Made by a program: the position numbers and the translations under genes. A DNA stretch of 64,000 bases from Sporosarcina aquimarina (GTDB taxonomy: Bacteria > Bacillota > Bacilli > Bacillales_A > Planococcaceae). The notes beneath the pieces were generated by a model. It worked only from the letters and a program-made list of their open reading frames with translations, did no database searches and was not told the origin of the DNA. The stretch is taken from contig NZ_JACLBZ010000021.1 in the NCBI RefSeq assembly GCF_019748715.1, positions 45,194 to 109,193 of the forward strand. The letters are read 5' to 3'. Within the stretch, counting starts at the first letter, position 1. Every line of letters begins with the position of its first letter. This document shows positions 18,171 through 26,077 of this stretch, in pieces.

Positions 18171-18290
18171 ATGAAAAGATTAATAAAAAGCGTAATAAAA
18201 TGGGGACCTCTGCTGTATCCTGTCATAAAAAAGATTATGAATGAAAAAAATAAGAAAGAGGATTATTCACGCGGAAAGAACGCAAGATAA
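18171..18290 (+). CDS. Small basic protein of 39 aa
   Basis: ATG at 18171 follows AGAGGAAG at 9 bases. The product has an amphipathic N-terminal stretch (KSVIKWGPLLYPVIKKIMN) and a highly charged tail. It ends just before a strong terminator, so it has its own or a shared transcript with DUF421. I do not recognise a named family; short proteins of this shape occur widely in Bacillales. It was too short for routine ORF calling. Confidence 0.65.
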   Translation: MKRLIKSVIKWGPLLYPVIKKIMNEKNKKEDYSRGKNAR

Positions 18291-18300
18291 TGATATATGA

Positions 18301-18340
18301 AAAGCACTGACAGACTGTATTTTGTCAGTGCTTTTATTTT
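18301..18340 (+). terminator. Terminator after the 39-aa gene
   Basis: Stem AAAGCACTGACA/TGTCAGTGCTTT with a T-rich tail. Confidence 0.88.
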
Positions 18341-18509
18341 TATATGGATAAAAAAATAAAGTATTTTGTTCAAATTGGTTTATTTTCTTACTGAAAAGAG
18401 TATACTAGTGTTGAGGATTTTTTTCTGACCTCTTTTTTCCTCTCTATGTTTGATCCCCAAACAAAAAGCTCCAGGTACACCACATTACCTATGGAGGAGA
18501 ATTAACCAC

Positions 18510-19106
18510 ATGCATTGGTACAACAAATTGAAAGAGTATTTTCCGATTGAAGAGATGAAGTCAAAAGAACATATGGAGACATTGCTGATTGATAAAAGAA
18601 ATGTCTATCATAAGGAAGAAGGACCGAAACATGTACTAATGTACGTGGAGACGGAGGATTTTGTTTTCGTGGATTATCTTTTCGTATCTTCTGCTGCGCG
18701 CGGCGAAGGTCTCGGAAAAAAACTACTGGATTCGTTGAAGACCAAAAATAAGCCGATTTTATTGGAAGTTGAGCCTGCTGTTGAAGAAGAACCCGATACG
18801 GGTAAACGACTCAAATTCTATGCTAGAGAAGACTTCTCTCACGCACAACAAATTAGTTATGTGCGTCGTTCACTGGCAACCGGAGAAACAAACAACCTCG
18901 AGATTCTTTATTGGTCACCCGCAACACCTGCCAAAGTGGATGAAAAGGTCATCTTCAACGCGATGAAAACCACCTACGAAGAAATTCACACTTACAAAGA
19001 TCAGCACTTTTATGGAGCCTCATACGAACCTACAGCACAAGTGCTTCAATTTTATATGAAACCGAAAATAAATATTTTGGAAAATTTTGATGCCGTCAGT
19101 GTATAA
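18510..19106 (+). CDS. GNAT-family N-acetyltransferase
   Basis: The acetyl-CoA binding motif A is visible as VDYLFVSSAARGEGLGKKLLDSL (Q/R-x-x-G-x-G/A) around residues 52-74, preceded by the usual strand pair (HVLMYVETEDFVFVD). Length 198 aa includes a C-terminal extension ending in a conserved-looking YMKPKINIL segment. The longer ORF from 18450 lacks a ribosome binding site, while the ATG at 18510 is preceded by GGAGGAG. Substrate unknown; monocistronic with its own terminator. Confidence 0.82.
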   Translation: MHWYNKLKEYFPIEEMKSKEHMETLLIDKRNVYHKEEGPKHVLMYVETEDFVFVDYLFVSSAARGEGLGKKLLDSLKTKNKPILLEVEPAVEEEPDTGKRLKFYAREDFSHAQQISYVRRSLATGETNNLEILYWSPATPAKVDEKVIFNAMKTTYEEIHTYKDQHFYGASYEPTAQVLQFYMKPKINILENFDAVSV

Positions 19107-19127
19107 GGCAGAAAAATAGTTCCAATC

Positions 19128-19160
19128 AAGCGTCCAAGCTAACATGCTGGGCGCTTTTTA
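19128..19160 (+). terminator. Terminator of the GNAT gene
   Basis: Stem AAGCGTCCAAGC/GCTGGGCGCTT followed by five T. Confidence 0.85.
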
Positions 19161-19202
19161 TTTGGCTTTCATTTACTTGTTTTGACTATTTTGCTTATCA
19201 AC

Positions 19203-19222
19203 TTGACAATTATACTAGTCAA
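19203..19222 (+). promoter_or_regulatory. TTGAC/GTCAA inverted repeat upstream of an XRE regulator
   Basis: TTGAC (19203-19207) and GTCAA (19218-19222) are inverted with a 10-base spacer, upstream of a TATAAT at about 19232. It is a plausible autoregulatory operator for the small XRE protein encoded next. Confidence 0.4.
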
Positions 19223-19301
19223 ATTGTAAAGTATAATATGTATTCAACGTATTTAGAATCTGATTTATAATCTAATTGAATAAAAAAGGTGGGATGATGT
19301 G

Positions 19302-19508
19302 ATGAAGACGAGACTGAAGGAACTTCGTGCAAGAGAAGGATTCAATCAAACCGAGCTGGCTAAACGCGCTAGAGTCTCCCGGCAAACGATCAGTTTAATC
19401 GAACGGGAAGACCTGATGCCTTCCTTGCTGATTGCTGTACGTCTGTCTCATATTTTTAATGAACCAATTGAAAAGATTTTTATTTTCGATGAGGAGGAAT
19501 TATCATGA
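19302..19508 (+). CDS. Small XRE-family (Cro/CI-type) transcriptional regulator
   Basis: A single helix-turn-helix domain of 68 aa (RLKELRAREGFNQTELAKRA, then SRQTISLIER). This is the YozG-like type that pairs with a membrane protein. GTG at 19299 is an alternative start one codon earlier; AAAGGTGGG lies upstream of both. The stop overlaps the ATG of the following membrane-protein gene by 4 bases, so the two form a translationally coupled unit. Likely autoregulator. Confidence 0.85.
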   Translation: MKTRLKELRAREGFNQTELAKRARVSRQTISLIEREDLMPSLLIAVRLSHIFNEPIEKIFIFDEEELS

Positions 19509-20185
19509 AAACAATAGGAAAAATGTTAGTCGGGGCGATGATCGGTTTTTTTGCAACATACACGCTGCTAGCCTCGGATTTTGAAAAGACAATGGAAAGT
19601 ATCGGGTTGGAGATGACTGTAGTGCTTGGCGGAGTATCTTTTTTTCTGGGGCTGCTATGTATAATGAACATCTGGCAAATTAAGAAAAAAGCAACTGCTT
19701 CTCTAACCGGAGAAGAGGAAGATTTACGGGATGAATGGCAATATAAAAAATATAGCGACGCGACATTGGCTGGCAATAGCAGTCTCATCTTTGCTATCAG
19801 CACATTAGGAATCGCACTCGTGACAAAACAATCTTTGGCACTGATTATTGGCGCATTACTGCTAGTGATCACAACCCTTATCTGTAACACGGCGGGATTA
19901 TCAGTAATAAAATTTGTATATCCTGACCGTAACTTGCCAGAAGCCTCAGATAAAAATTATGCGAAAAAGTTGCTGGCTGCAACTGACGAGGGAGAACGGC
20001 ACGTTATGTTGGAAGGACTCTATTCAGCATACAACAGCACAAACATATTATTAATTGGCGCGATGGGTTTGTTCATTATCTACTCTGTCGGATCAGGTAA
20101 CTCACAACTATTTGCTATTCTTGTCATTGCAATCGTGTTAGTTACCGTTAATACACAATATATGTTTAAAGTACGAAGTAAATAA
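19505..20185 (+). CDS. DUF3169 membrane protein
   Basis: 226 aa with about six hydrophobic segments. A charged cytoplasmic stretch (LTGEEEDLRDEWQYKKYSDA) around residues 65-85 and a second one (ASDKNYAKKLLAATDEGERH) around 145-165 resemble DUF3169 proteins, which are encoded next to small XRE regulators in many Firmicutes. Function unknown. Coupled to the XRE gene by an ATGA overlap and followed by a strong terminator, so the pair is a complete operon. Confidence 0.8.
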   Translation: MKTIGKMLVGAMIGFFATYTLLASDFEKTMESIGLEMTVVLGGVSFFLGLLCIMNIWQIKKKATASLTGEEEDLRDEWQYKKYSDATLAGNSSLIFAISTLGIALVTKQSLALIIGALLLVITTLICNTAGLSVIKFVYPDRNLPEASDKNYAKKLLAATDEGERHVMLEGLYSAYNSTNILLIGAMGLFIIYSVGSGNSQLFAILVIAIVLVTVNTQYMFKVRSK

Positions 20186-20206
20186 TGTAGTGTGATGAAT
20201 CGTTTA

Positions 20207-20250
20207 AGAGAACTTAGGAAAAATATAGCACTCCTAAGTTCTCTTTTTTA
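20207..20250 (+). terminator. Terminator of the XRE-DUF3169 operon
   Basis: A 13-bp perfect stem (20207-20219 with 20232-20244) followed by a T run. Confidence 0.92.
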
Positions 20251-20378
20251 TGGTTTCTATTTCTAGACTACTTTATTTCCTTCTAGTTGACTTTCCTCTA
20301 AATAAGTAACCTAATAGTTGATTGAATCACCGAATGATTGACCTTACACTAATTATAAAGCAGAAAGGACGTGAAAAA

Positions 20379-21479
20379 ATGCTGCAAATCGGGTCGATCA
20401 TATTAAAAGAGAGAAAACGGCTGCAGGTAACACAGGATACGCTGGCTGCCTATTGCCAGGTCTCAAAAGCATCGGTATCCAAGTGGGAGAAAGGACAAAG
20501 TTATCCTGACATCACGTTGTTGCCGAAGCTGGCTTCTTATTTCAAACTAACAGTGGATGAGCTACTTGGCTATGAACGTCAATTGTCAAAAGCAGAAATT
20601 CAGAAACAGTATTACGAATTTGCTGAACGCTTTGGGATAGAACCGTTTGAACAAGTTTATGATGAAGTAGACGAACAGGTGAAGTCATTCTATCACGATC
20701 CTTCATTTCTATTGCAAATGAGTATTTTAATGCTTAATCACCATATGCTAAGTGATGAAAGCCCTCATATCTTGCAAAAGACTAACCAATGGCTCGAGCG
20801 TATCCGCCAATTAAGCGAAGACGTCTGGATGTTGCGCCAAGCCAATTCCTTGCAGGCAACCATCGCGCTCATGCAAGCTGATCCAAACACAACACTTCAT
20901 TTATTGGATGGCGTAATTAAACCAAGTATTGGTGATGAAATTTTGCTGGCGACTGCTTATGAACAAGTGGAAAAGCAAGACGAAGCCTTGCGTGTGATCC
21001 AAGTTATGATGTACCAGAACATCATCCAGCTAGTTGGAAGCAGTCCGATTTACTTACGACTGACTACAGCCGATTCGAATGCTTTTGAAGAAACGATTCG
21101 CCGAATGAATGGATTGATCGAATTGTATTCACTAAGAAAACTGCATCCGAATATTTGTCTGCAATTTTATTTTGGCGTAGCTCAATGTGCTGCAGCGTTG
21201 GAGAAACGCGAGTTGATGTATTCGTATTTGAAGAAGTTTGTTGAAGTCTGTATCGAAGATTTGTTTCCCATTAAGCTGCGGGGCGACGACTATTTTGATT
21301 TATTGGAAGACTGGTTGGCACAATTGGATTTAGGCCCCAATGCCCTGCGCAATACGAGTATTATTAAGCAATCGGCTTTGGAAGCTATCGAGGCACCTTT
21401 CTTCGCACCTTTCCAAAATGAGGAGGAGATGAAGGAATTAATTGAAAAATTACGCTGGGGATTGGAGGGCATTCAATGA
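20379..21479 (+). CDS. XRE-family regulator with a long C-terminal helical domain
   Basis: N-terminal helix-turn-helix (ERKRLQVTQDTLAAYCQVSK, then ASVSKWEKGQSYPDITLLPK) followed by about 290 residues of helical, TPR-like sequence. Relatives are XRE sensors that control adjacent ABC exporters. The ORF extends to 20322, but AGAAAGGACG precedes the ATG at 20379 (366 aa). Its stop overlaps the start of the yxlE-like gene, so the regulator is co-transcribed with the transporter it probably controls. Confidence 0.85.
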   Translation: MLQIGSIILKERKRLQVTQDTLAAYCQVSKASVSKWEKGQSYPDITLLPKLASYFKLTVDELLGYERQLSKAEIQKQYYEFAERFGIEPFEQVYDEVDEQVKSFYHDPSFLLQMSILMLNHHMLSDESPHILQKTNQWLERIRQLSEDVWMLRQANSLQATIALMQADPNTTLHLLDGVIKPSIGDEILLATAYEQVEKQDEALRVIQVMMYQNIIQLVGSSPIYLRLTTADSNAFEETIRRMNGLIELYSLRKLHPNICLQFYFGVAQCAAALEKRELMYSYLKKFVEVCIEDLFPIKLRGDDYFDLLEDWLAQLDLGPNALRNTSIIKQSALEAIEAPFFAPFQNEEEMKELIEKLRWGLEGIQ

Positions 21480-21703
21480 ATACGGACGTAGAGATTCTAA
21501 TCGAGTATTTGCCTTTTCTAATTCCTCTTATCCTATTACAAATCGGACTCGGGATATTTTCAGCTGTCCACGTCATCCGAAATCCCCACTATCGTTTTGG
21601 TAATCAGGTAATGTGGCTGCTAATTGTGTTATTCATTCAGTTTATCGGTCCATTAGTTTATTTTGTCTTCGGAAGAGGTGATGATCATGGTCGTGCAAAT
21701 TGA
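21476..21703 (+). CDS. yxlE: YxlE-like small membrane protein (PLDc_N domain)
   Basis: 75 aa with two membrane segments. The C-terminal FIGPLVYFVFGRGDD motif is diagnostic of the PLDc_N family. In B. subtilis YxlE is encoded with YxlF and YxlG in the sigY operon, the same order as here. It overlaps the upstream regulator by 4 bases and the ATPase gene by about 17, indicating tight coupling. Exact function unknown; a regulatory or membrane-partner role is likely. Confidence 0.82.
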   Translation: MNTDVEILIEYLPFLIPLILLQIGLGIFSAVHVIRNPHYRFGNQVMWLLIVLFIQFIGPLVYFVFGRGDDHGRAN

Positions 21704-22583
21704 AGGTGTAACAAAACGCTTTGGAAGTCGGGACGTACTGCATGACATTCATATGCATATTCCTGAGCATTCTATTTTCGGATTTGTCGGTGCGAATGGA
21801 GCCGGCAAGACCACTTTGATGAAGTGTATGCTTGGTCTGCTCCCACTCACTGCTGGAGCGATTACGATCGCGGGTGAAAAGGTGACGTTCGGAGAAACGA
21901 AATCAAACGCACATATTGGCTATTTACCGGACGTTCCGGAATTCTATCCATTTTATAACGCGAGACAATATTTAGAGCTTTGCGCGGTGGTTACTGACAT
22001 GCCGAAAAAGGAATGGAAACAACGGATTGATGAGCTGTTGGAATTAGTCGGACTAGCAGATGTAACTTCCTTGATTCGCACCTATTCAAGGGGTATGAAA
22101 CAGCGTCTCGGTATCGCGCAGGCCTTGCTTAACCGGCCAAAGCTGCTCATTTGCGATGAGCCGACTTCTGCGTTAGACCCGGCAGGTCGCGCACAAATTC
22201 TTTCGATATTGCAAAAAGCGAAAGCTGAAACAACTGTTTTTTTCTCTACACACATCCTATCTGACGCGGAACAAATCTGTGATCATGTCGCGATGCTACA
22301 TAAAGGAGAAATTATTTTTCAAGAAGAACTGACAAAATTAAAACAGCAATTTCACGACCAATTTGTCTATACATTCACAGTTCCTGCGAAGGAAGCTATG
22401 AAACAACTTGCATCCACTCAAGCCAAAATGCATATTGAAGATGATACTTTAATTGTCAGCTTACCGAATGACAGGGCACGTTTGGTGTTCATGCGTGAGC
22501 TGACACAGCGAGAACTCATCGTACAGTCCATACATCCACAAACTCGAATGTTGGAACAAGTCGTACTGGAGGTGCTCGGATGA
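21687..22583 (+). CDS. yxlF: ABC transporter ATP-binding protein (YxlF-like)
   Basis: BcrA/CcmA-type ATPase. Walker A GANGAGKTT around residue 37, signature YSRGMKQRLGIAQALL, Walker [14 protein letters not shown], and switch FFSTHILSDAEQ are intact. The C-terminal domain of about 80 residues is typical of drug or antimicrobial-peptide exporters. ATG at 21687 has AGAGG 8 bases before it; ATG 21681 and a longer ORF from 21663 are alternatives. 298 aa. Confidence 0.88.
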   Translation: MVVQIEGVTKRFGSRDVLHDIHMHIPEHSIFGFVGANGAGKTTLMKCMLGLLPLTAGAITIAGEKVTFGETKSNAHIGYLPDVPEFYPFYNARQYLELCAVVTDMPKKEWKQRIDELLELVGLADVTSLIRTYSRGMKQRLGIAQALLNRPKLLICDEPTSALDPAGRAQILSILQKAKAETTVFFSTHILSDAEQICDHVAMLHKGEIIFQEELTKLKQQFHDQFVYTFTVPAKEAMKQLASTQAKMHIEDDTLIVSLPNDRARLVFMRELTQRELIVQSIHPQTRMLEQVVLEVLG

Positions 22584-23344
22584 ATAGCTGGGTTGGATTT
22601 TTCAAGAAAGAATGGTTCGAGAGCGTGAAGACATACAAACTCCTGCTTGTGCTGGTCATTTTCTCGATACTTGGTGTGCTGAATCCTTTCACGGCTAAAA
22701 TTACCCCCGTCCTAATGGAGAATTTTATGCCTGAAGGAGCTGTGCTAAATTTGCCTGAGCCTGCTGCGCTTGACTCTTGGCTGCAGTTTTACAAAAATGT
22801 ACCGCAAATGGGCTTGATCGTCTTCATTTTATTATTCAGCACGATGATGTCGAAGGAGCTGGAAAAAGGTACACTTGTGATTTTGCTTACAAAGGGATTG
22901 CATAGAAGTACAGTCATTACAACGAAGTTTTTTATCGCACTTTGTTATTGGACGCTCGCTATCGCTTTATCGTTCAGTATCACATACGCCTATACAGCTT
23001 ACTATTGGGATCAAAACAGCCTGCATCATCTATTCTTTGCTGTCAGCTGCCTTTATGCATTTGGCTTACTGCTTCTCGCCATCACATTATGGGGGAACAC
23101 ATTTTTCGCGACTTCCTCCGGCGGAATATTGGTCACTCTACTTTTCATGATCAGCTTATTTATCTTTGCTATTTTTCCGAAATCTCATTCATGGAGTCCG
23201 CTTGAATTAATGGCCACTCCTCCGGAAATACTAACTGGTGACGTGATACCGTCAGATCTAGTAATTCCTTATGTCTTAACTATCGGATTGACTCTATTTT
23301 TTGTCTGGTTAACGACTACCCATTTCAAGAAAAAGTTGCTGTGA
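22580..23344 (+). CDS. yxlG: ABC-2-type permease (YxlG-like)
   Basis: 254 aa, six predicted membrane segments, with the NosY/YxlG features KKEWFESVKTYKLLLVLVIF at the N terminus and MMSKELEKGTLVILLTKGLHR at the first cytoplasmic loop. It overlaps the ATPase stop by 4 bases. With the ATPase it should form an exporter; the substrate may be a peptide or toxic lipid-active compound, by analogy only. Confidence 0.86.
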   Translation: MNSWVGFFKKEWFESVKTYKLLLVLVIFSILGVLNPFTAKITPVLMENFMPEGAVLNLPEPAALDSWLQFYKNVPQMGLIVFILLFSTMMSKELEKGTLVILLTKGLHRSTVITTKFFIALCYWTLAIALSFSITYAYTAYYWDQNSLHHLFFAVSCLYAFGLLLLAITLWGNTFFATSSGGILVTLLFMISLFIFAIFPKSHSWSPLELMATPPEILTGDVIPSDLVIPYVLTIGLTLFFVWLTTTHFKKKLL

Positions 23345-23379
23345 TTTATTTTCCAAAAACCTCTCTGAAAACGTTGACA

Positions 23380-23439
23380 TCCAGTTGCAAGCGCCAGCTT
23401 CTCGGGACGTTTCGAAGTTAGACGGCGCTTTCCACTTTT
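23380..23439 (-). repeat. Short copy of intergenic repeat family A
   Basis: On the minus strand it reads AAAAGTGGAAAGCGCC at one end and GAAGCTGGCGCTTGCAACTG at the other, so its ends pair. The central part present in the 55.7-55.9 kb copies is missing. Confidence 0.7.
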
Positions 23440-23440
23440 G

Positions 23441-23469
23441 TTGACATTTAGTATAGATTCAGGTAAATT
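23441..23469 (+). promoter_or_regulatory. Promoter of guaC
   Basis: TTGACA (23441-23446), a 17-base spacer and TAAATT (23464-23469). Confidence 0.6.
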
Positions 23470-23530
23470 ACTAAAGGACGAACAATCCAGTGATTTTAAA
23501 TGAAAATATTCGTTTATAGAGGTGATTGTA

Positions 23531-24514
23531 ATGGATACAGTATTTGATTATGAAGATATACAGCTAGTTCCTGCAAAATGTGTGGTTGAGAGTCGTTCGG
23601 AATGCGATACTTCAGTTACGTTAGGCGGACATACTTTCAGATTGCCTGTCGTACCTGCCAACATGCAGACCATCATTGATGAAAAGATTGCGATTCAACT
23701 TGCAGAAGAAGGCTATTTCTATATTATGCATCGTTTTAACCCGGAAAAGCGTGTAGATTTTATTAAGGATATGCACGCACGCGGTTTAATTGCTTCTATT
23801 AGCGTGGGCGTCAAAGAAGAGGAATACGGATTTGTTGAACAGCTCGCTATCGACGCTCTCGTTCCTGAATTCATCACGATCGATATTGCGCACGGTCATT
23901 CCAATCAAGTCATCCGAATGATCCAGCATATCAAAAAGCATTTGCCAATGAGCTTCGTCATCGCAGGAAATGTCGGTACACCAGAAGCAGTTCGCGAGCT
24001 TGAAAATGCTGGAGCGGATGCAACGAAGGTGGGAATTGGACCGGGAAAAGTATGTATCACGAAAATTAAAACTGGCTTCGGTACTGGCGGCTGGCAATTG
24101 GCGGCAGTTCGTTTATGTGCAAAAGCGGCGTCTAAACCGATTATTGCAGACGGCGGTATCCGCACAAATGGGGACATCGCAAAATCTGTTCGTTTTGGTG
24201 CCAGCATGGTCATGATTGGCTCGTTATTTGCTGGACATGAAGAGTCACCAGGGCAAACCGTGGAACAGGATGGACAGAAGTATAAAGAGTACTTCGGTTC
24301 TGCGTCAGAGTTCCAAAAAGGTGAGAAGAAGAACGTCGAAGGTAAAAAGATGTTTGTGGAATACAAAGGTCAGTTGAAAGACACTTTGATTGAAATGGAA
24401 CAAGATCTGCAGTCCTCTATTTCATACGCAGGCGGCAAAAAGCTTGAGGCCATTCGCAATGTGGATTACGTGATTGTGAAGAACTCAATTTTCAATGGGG
24501 ATAAAGTGTTTTAA
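23531..24514 (+). CDS. guaC: GMP reductase
   Basis: NADPH-dependent deamination of GMP to IMP in purine salvage. IMPDH/GMPR-family barrel with [18 protein letters not shown], which holds the catalytic Cys, and [22 protein letters not shown] phosphate-binding region. No CBS domains, as expected, and 327 aa matches the family-2 bacterial GuaC. ATG at 23531 is preferred over the GTG at 23522, since AGAGGTGAT lies just upstream. Monocistronic. Confidence 0.96.
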   Translation: MDTVFDYEDIQLVPAKCVVESRSECDTSVTLGGHTFRLPVVPANMQTIIDEKIAIQLAEEGYFYIMHRFNPEKRVDFIKDMHARGLIASISVGVKEEEYGFVEQLAIDALVPEFITIDIAHGHSNQVIRMIQHIKKHLPMSFVIAGNVGTPEAVRELENAGADATKVGIGPGKVCITKIKTGFGTGGWQLAAVRLCAKAASKPIIADGGIRTNGDIAKSVRFGASMVMIGSLFAGHEESPGQTVEQDGQKYKEYFGSASEFQKGEKKNVEGKKMFVEYKGQLKDTLIEMEQDLQSSISYAGGKKLEAIRNVDYVIVKNSIFNGDKVF

Positions 24515-24593
24515 ATGAGCATAACTGTTCGGAGACTATCCTCTAGGTTGCTCTCCGGATAACCAGGCCAGCCTTTCATACATTATCTAAGTA

Positions 24594-24628
24594 AAAACAC
24601 TCTCTTCCAATGACGAAGAGAGTGTTTT
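24594..24628. terminator. Bidirectional terminator between guaC and the BASS transporter
   Basis: A 14-bp stem (AAAACACTCTCTTC with its complement) with A/T tracts on both sides. Confidence 0.9.
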
Positions 24629-24630
24629 CG

Positions 24631-25593
24631 TTATGGTTGCACATCCTCTTCTTCAATCCGAAATTTATTCTCAAACAAACTCGCCATCAACGCACCGATC
24701 GTCAAGTTCATCACCATATTAGCGACTGCAGGAACTGCAGCAAGCGATCCAAAATGCTCCATTGCGAGTGTCGCAGCTAAAGCCGAGTTACAGATCCCTG
24801 TATGGAATAAAATTGCGCGCGCGTTGCGTTCGGCTACGCCCATCCATCTGGCAATGAAATATCCCGACATCATCGGAATACAGACTTGCAAAGTAACCGC
24901 CACGAAAACAAGCGGCAACACCGACAGATTTTCAGAAAGTGCCTGCTGTGCGTTGGAAATAACGGACAGGATAACAATGAATAAAGCGAGTTGCGATAAA
25001 ACCGGCGTATACGGCTTCACTGTTTCCACCTGCCGTTTCCACAGCCACTGTACAAATAATCCTGCCAACAAGGGCAAAAATACAATATAAATTATATTAA
25101 GGAATAATGGCCAAAATTCAATTGGAATGAAGCGTCCTGCAAAAACTTGCAATAAAACAGGTGTCAACACAGGCGAGATAAATGTATCCAATGTCGCCAT
25201 CGTAATGCTTAGGGCGACTTCTCCGCCTGCGATAAATGTATAAATATTCGCAGATGTCCCACTTGGTACGGTCCCCGACAAAATGATGCCTGTTGCGATT
25301 TCAGCTTGATTGCTAAAGAATAGATACGCAATACCAATCGATACACCAACCATAATGGTCCATTTCAGGAAGACGCCAAGCAGTGCATATTTTGGGTTTT
25401 TAATAACTTCTAGCAACTTTTCTGACGATAGGGATAACCCCATCAGGAAGAAAATTGTTCCTAATCCGAATCCCGTAAGCTGTCGGATAGAAACAAATGC
25501 ATCTGGGGTAGCGTAAGCAATAATGGATAAAAGTACAATCCAGATTGGCAAGTATTTCGAAATAATTTTTGAAATGATTTGAATCGTTTTCAC
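24631..25593 (-). CDS. BASS-family transporter (bile acid:Na+ symporter type)
   Basis: Secondary transporter, 320 aa, about ten membrane segments. Characteristic motifs are FLMGLSLSSEKLLEVIKNPK, GIILSGTVPSGTSANIYTFIAGG (the SGTVPxG sodium-site crossover), and FHTGICNSALAATLAMEHFG. Bacterial members move organic anions such as pantothenate precursors or 2-keto acids; no specific substrate is indicated. Start chosen at GTG 25593 with AGGGAGAG 6 bases upstream. It lies downstream of the DUF35-thiolase block on the same strand with no clear terminator between, so co-transcription is possible. Confidence 0.86.
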   Translation of the reverse strand: MKTIQIISKIISKYLPIWIVLLSIIAYATPDAFVSIRQLTGFGLGTIFFLMGLSLSSEKLLEVIKNPKYALLGVFLKWTIMVGVSIGIAYLFFSNQAEIATGIILSGTVPSGTSANIYTFIAGGEVALSITMATLDTFISPVLTPVLLQVFAGRFIPIEFWPLFLNIIYIVFLPLLAGLFVQWLWKRQVETVKPYTPVLSQLALFIVILSVISNAQQALSENLSVLPLVFVAVTLQVCIPMMSGYFIARWMGVAERNARAILFHTGICNSALAATLAMEHFGSLAAVPAVANMVMNLTIGALMASLFENKFRIEEEDVQP

Positions 25594-25618
25594 ACACAAC
25601 TCTCCCTAACGAGCAAAA

Positions 25619-25656
25619 CTTGTACTTGGCACAAGTAAGTTCATGCCAAGCACAAG
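25619..25656 (-). promoter_or_regulatory. Inverted repeat upstream of the BASS gene
   Basis: CTTGTACTTGGC (25619-25630) and GCCAAGCACAAG (25645-25656) are inverted with one mismatch in 12 and a 14-base spacer. It is a candidate operator or small hairpin. Confidence 0.45.
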
Positions 25657-25692
25657 CCGTTGACACTTTACTTGGATCTTAACACATATGCG

Positions 25693-25755
25693 TATGAGCG
25701 GCTGACCGGAGTTTATGAGCGCAAACGAGCTATTTATGAGCGCGGCCCACTTTGC
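25693..25755 (+). repeat. 21-bp tandem repeat (family C, TATGAGCG units)
   Basis: TATGAGCG begins at 25693, 25714 and 25735, exactly 21 bases apart. A related six-unit array lies on the other strand at 47,479-47,590. In frame the units read YERLTGV, YERKRAI, YERGPLC, but no ribosome binding site supports translation. Confidence 0.75.
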
Positions 25756-25770
25756 AACCATCCCCCCCTA

Positions 25771-26073
25771 TTATTTCGTATAAACATACGCGCCATTCTC
25801 CACATGATCCAAGTCAACTGCATCCCCTATCGACACTTCCGAATTCATTCGCACGGTCACTTTTACTTTGGCTTCGTCGAGCTGAACGAGTACAACTGTG
25901 TAAGGGGCAAGATGTGCGAATTCAGCCGGTGCGATGTGGATATCCGTATAGCTATAGACACTACCCTTCGAAGAAACTTCCTGTTCCTGCAACGAGCCGG
26001 TTCCGCAGCTCGGGCATCGATATTTGCTCGACACACTGGCATACTCGCAATGAGCGCATTGATAAACTTTCAT
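25771..26073 (-). CDS. DUF35 zinc-ribbon/OB-fold protein, thiolase partner
   Basis: 100 aa. The N-terminal zinc ribbon has two Cys pairs (CAHC and CPSC, residues 6-24) followed by an OB-fold with SYTDIHIAPAEF and PYTVVLVQLDEAKVKVT. DUF35 proteins form complexes with SCP-x-type thiolases, as in archaeal HMG-CoA synthesis and steroid side-chain degradation, where they gather CoA substrates. It sits 4 bases after the thiolase gene, supporting the same partnership here. Confidence 0.88.
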   Translation of the reverse strand: MKVYQCAHCEYASVSSKYRCPSCGTGSLQEQEVSSKGSVYSYTDIHIAPAEFAHLAPYTVVLVQLDEAKVKVTVRMNSEVSIGDAVDLDHVENGAYVYTK

Positions 26074-26077
26074 CTCT

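Noticed and set aside
25693..25755. Possible CRISPR array
   Set aside because: Units are about 21 bases with an 8-9 base core; no conserved repeat of 24-37 bases, no spacers and no cas genes.
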